Positions 6,570-8,165 of a stretch of 8,165 nt of DNA are shown here, one piece after another. The stretch's first letter is position 1, and each line of letters starts with the position of its first letter. The notes beneath the pieces were generated by a model. That model was given only the letters and a program-made list of their open reading frames with translations. It made no database searches and had not been told where the DNA came from. The stretch lies in the NCBI GenBank assembly GCA_023423995.1, contig JAFAEL010000199.1, forward strand, positions 1 through 8,165, written 5' to 3'. The stretch comes from Pseudomonadota bacterium (GTDB taxonomy: Bacteria > Pseudomonadota > Alphaproteobacteria > Rhizobiales > Beijerinckiaceae). The translations under genes and the position numbers were made by a program.

Positions 6570-6729
6570 CGGCGCGCCGCAACGCCGCCGCCCCCGACCT
6601 CCGAATTATGTCGGCCGCATTCCAAGATGGCAGACAGTCGTCGCGGCGAGCTCAGCACTCCGTTTGCAGATTGTCCTTTAGCAACATCGTTCTTCGTGTT
6701 AGCTTTACTCGCCGCTCACTGGAATCCCC
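6569..6729. other. AT-richer spacer after fliG, with a 12-bp palindrome at its left end
   Basis: The spacer begins with GCGGCGCGCCGC (6569-6580), a perfect palindrome touching the fliG stop codon but without a T tract. From about 6600 to 6720 the composition is clearly more AT-rich than the flanking genes. TTGCAG (6664-6669) and TTGTCC (6671-6676) are possible -35-like sequences, but no good -10 hexamer is spaced correctly. A promoter for the downstream gene is likely here given the strand and the break from fliG, but I cannot fix it. Confidence 0.4.
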
Positions 6730-7647
6730 ATGGACCCAGCGATCTTCGAGTCCACCTACCACGGCATCTCGATAGATGACGCACGGCTAGGACTCCGGGG
6801 GCAGGTCGACATAACTCGATACGTCTCTGGGTGGCCGAGCGGCGGCATGGACGAATTCTATGCCGTTCTCAGCGTGCTCGCCCGCAAGCTGAAGCTGTCC
6901 GGGCCCAATCAGGTACCCGCCGAGTTCAGGCTCGCGGGAGATGCCCGGATCGATCCGGACGAATACTTCTATCGGCACTCGCTCCGGCGAGCCTATGAGT
7001 GCCGGGCCTCGCCCGACGAGATCCGGGACGCGATCCGCCTCGCTTTCTTCGCGGGCAGGTTCAAGTTCCCGGTGACGGCCCAGGCCTACGCCAAGACGTG
7101 GTTCGGGACGGACTGCAACGCTTTTGTCGGCAATTATTGCGGGATCTCGCCCTCCACCTCGATCGCCGCATATGCGCGCGGCTACCCGAACGGGGCCATG
7201 CAGGGCGCGACGCCGGACCTCTATACGAGCCGAGGGCTGCTGCCCGTTCCGCCCGTCGAGAACCTGGACGACATCAAGGCGGGGACGATCCTGGCCACTT
7301 TCGGGGCACCCGACACGAGGGGCAATCGCTGGCGCCACATCGCCCTCGTCCAGGAATTCACCCCGACGATCGGCGTCGGCGGCGCCCGCACGGGAGGAAC
7401 GCTGATCATCGCCGAATGGGGCAGGCCGGGAGGGACCGACCTCCACGTCACCAAGCCCGCCAAGGTGCAGGTGAAGGAGTTCAAGTGCCCGGAACTCCCG
7501 GGCCGGCCCTGCCTCGCCTTCGACGGCACCGATCCTGGCGGCAATGCCGCCAAGCGCATCTTCATGGATGGGTCGCGTTTCGACGAATTCTCCACCCGCG
7601 GCTTCCAGATCTATAACGGGACGGGTTCGCCGACCTACAATACGTGA
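6730..7647 (+). CDS. Uncharacterised protein, possible NlpC/P60-like cysteine hydrolase
   Basis: I do not recognise this 305-residue protein by name. Three segments suggest a papain/NlpC-P60-type active site in the usual order. FGTDCNAFVGNY (125-136) has C129 at the start of a helix, like the DCSGFV motif of NlpC/P60 peptidases. RWRHIALVQEF (200-210) has H203 opening a beta strand, like HVGIYL. TLIIAEWG (224-231) has E229 where a third polar residue is expected. Such enzymes cleave cell-wall peptides or act as amidases or transferases. No signal peptide or membrane segment is seen, so export, if any, would need a dedicated route. Residues 1-115 and 235-305 match nothing I know. The 5' codons include ATA twice, CTA, CGA, GGA and ACT, which are rare in the neighbours, hinting at acquisition. 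The ATG at 6730 follows GGA at 7 nt, a weak ribosome site. No partner, immunity-like or lysis gene is adjacent. The coding call is firm; the function is tentative. Confidence 0.75.
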   Translation: MDPAIFESTYHGISIDDARLGLRGQVDITRYVSGWPSGGMDEFYAVLSVLARKLKLSGPNQVPAEFRLAGDARIDPDEYFYRHSLRRAYECRASPDEIRDAIRLAFFAGRFKFPVTAQAYAKTWFGTDCNAFVGNYCGISPSTSIAAYARGYPNGAMQGATPDLYTSRGLLPVPPVENLDDIKAGTILATFGAPDTRGNRWRHIALVQEFTPTIGVGGARTGGTLIIAEWGRPGGTDLHVTKPAKVQVKEFKCPELPGRPCLAFDGTDPGGNAAKRIFMDGSRFDEFSTRGFQIYNGTGSPTYNT

Positions 7648-7751
7648 CCTGGGCGAGACGCCTGTCGGCCACCTTGAGCGAGAGTGCCAAGGCCGCGCTT
7701 TGACACCGGCGCCGGCACGTGGGACGGCGCGGGGCGCTTCGGACCGCCCGC

Positions 7752-8165
7752 ATGACCCGCCCCGTTCTCGAATTCTGGTACGAGTTCGCCTCCACCTACT
7801 CGTATCTCGCCGCCATGCGCATCGAGCGCGAGGCGGAGCGGGCTGGGGTGGAGATCGCCTGGCGCCCCTTCCTGCTCGGACCGATCTTCGCCGCCCAGGG
7901 CTGGACCACCTCGCCGTTCAACCTCTACCCGGCGAAGGGCCGCTACATGTGGCGCGACATGGAGCGCGAGGCGGCCGCGCTCGGCCTGCCCTGCCGCCGG
8001 CCCGACCCGTTCCCGCAGAACTCGCTCCTGCCCGCCCGCATCGCGCATCTCGGGCTTCGGCAGGCGGGGTGGGGTCCTGCCTTCACGAAGGCGGTGTTCT
8101 TCGCCCAGTTCGGCGAGGGCCGCTCGATCTCCGATCCCGACACCATGGCCACGCTGCTGCTGGAC
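7752..8165 (+). CDS. DsbA-family protein, 2-hydroxychromene-2-carboxylate isomerase-like (partial)
   Basis: The first 138 residues of a thioredoxin-fold protein of the HCCA isomerase/kappa-class GST family are present; the window ends before the stop. The opening PVLEFWYEFASTYSYLAAMRI (4-24) is the family's first strand-turn-helix, where a serine (S14 here) in place of DsbA cysteines contacts glutathione. WRPFLLGPIF (40-49) and NLYPAKGRYMWRDMERE (60-76) are also typical. Characterised members isomerise hydroxychromene carboxylate in naphthalene breakdown with glutathione, but most genomic members have unknown substrates, and nothing nearby suggests aromatic degradation. The family is about 200 residues long, so some 60 residues are missing. 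The ATG at 7752 has only a weak CGGA upstream. TTGACA at 7700-7705 could be a -35 element, but no matching -10 was found. The gene is 104 nt after the preceding one and may be a separate unit. Confidence 0.88.
   Translation, partial: MTRPVLEFWYEFASTYSYLAAMRIEREAERAGVEIAWRPFLLGPIFAAQGWTTSPFNLYPAKGRYMWRDMEREAAALGLPCRRPDPFPQNSLLPARIAHLGLRQAGWGPAFTKAVFFAQFGEGRSISDPDTMATLLLD

Noticed and set aside
6569..6580. Palindrome at the fliG stop as a terminator
   Set aside because: It has no loop and no following T run. It is GC-rich and could be chance.
7700..7728. Perfect TTGACA -35 hexamer before the isomerase gene
   Set aside because: The sequence 16-18 nt downstream is GC-rich with no -10 resemblance, and it overlaps the palindrome CCGGCGCCGG. 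It is too weak to call a promoter.
7757..7811. ASTYSY in place of the SPYSY motif of classical HCCA isomerases
   Set aside because: The serine that contacts glutathione is retained, and I believe the T variant occurs in a common proteobacterial subfamily, so it is not treated as a lesion.

Overview
The window comes from a GC-rich alphaproteobacterium, most likely a member of the Hyphomicrobiales/Rhizobiales and plausibly Methylobacterium-like. The reasons are the strong G/C bias in codon third positions, the rhizobial-type chemotaxis gene order, and a CtrA-box-like sequence in front of a flagellar gene. The genus is an inference from general appearance; no marker gene is present.

Left half (1-3980, minus strand): a tightly packed chemotaxis operon, transcribed right to left, in the order STAS-domain protein, cheY, cheA, cheW, cheR (cut by the window edge). 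Intergenic gaps are tiny or negative: STAS and cheY overlap by 4 nt, cheA-cheW are separated by 3 nt and cheW-cheR by 4 nt. Receptors signal through CheW to the CheA kinase, which phosphorylates CheY. CheR methylates receptors for adaptation. The small STAS protein sits where rhizobial operons carry the CheA-associated protein CheS.

Middle (about 3981-4509): the region between the two divergent operons. Its left part holds what looks like the decayed 3' end of a methyl-accepting chemotaxis protein gene (MCP). It keeps an AVNQMDRVAQQN-like signalling-helix stretch in one frame and a C-terminal GWEEF tether pentapeptide in another, and its stop codon still overlaps the Shine-Dalgarno of the STAS gene. 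Rhizobial che operons of this type typically begin with an MCP gene in this position, so this looks like loss of the operon's lead receptor. The right part carries a CtrA-box-like sequence overlapping a CATAAT -10-like hexamer.

Right half (4510-8165, plus strand): fliM and fliG, two of the three C-ring switch proteins, lie 11 nt apart with no fliN between them. CheY-P made by the left operon is expected to bind FliM, so the two divergent units are functionally one pathway. After an AT-richer spacer comes an unrecognised 305-residue protein with a Cys-His-acidic arrangement suggestive of an NlpC/P60-like or related cysteine hydrolase. The window ends inside a DsbA-family protein resembling 2-hydroxychromene-2-carboxylate isomerase. 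These last two genes have no evident link to motility.

No RNA genes, CRISPR arrays, insertion sequences or convincing rho-independent terminators were seen. Very long open frames opposite cheA and fliM are GC-bias shadows. I do not see a wholly new system here; the most interesting points are the MCP remnant and the putative cysteine hydrolase.
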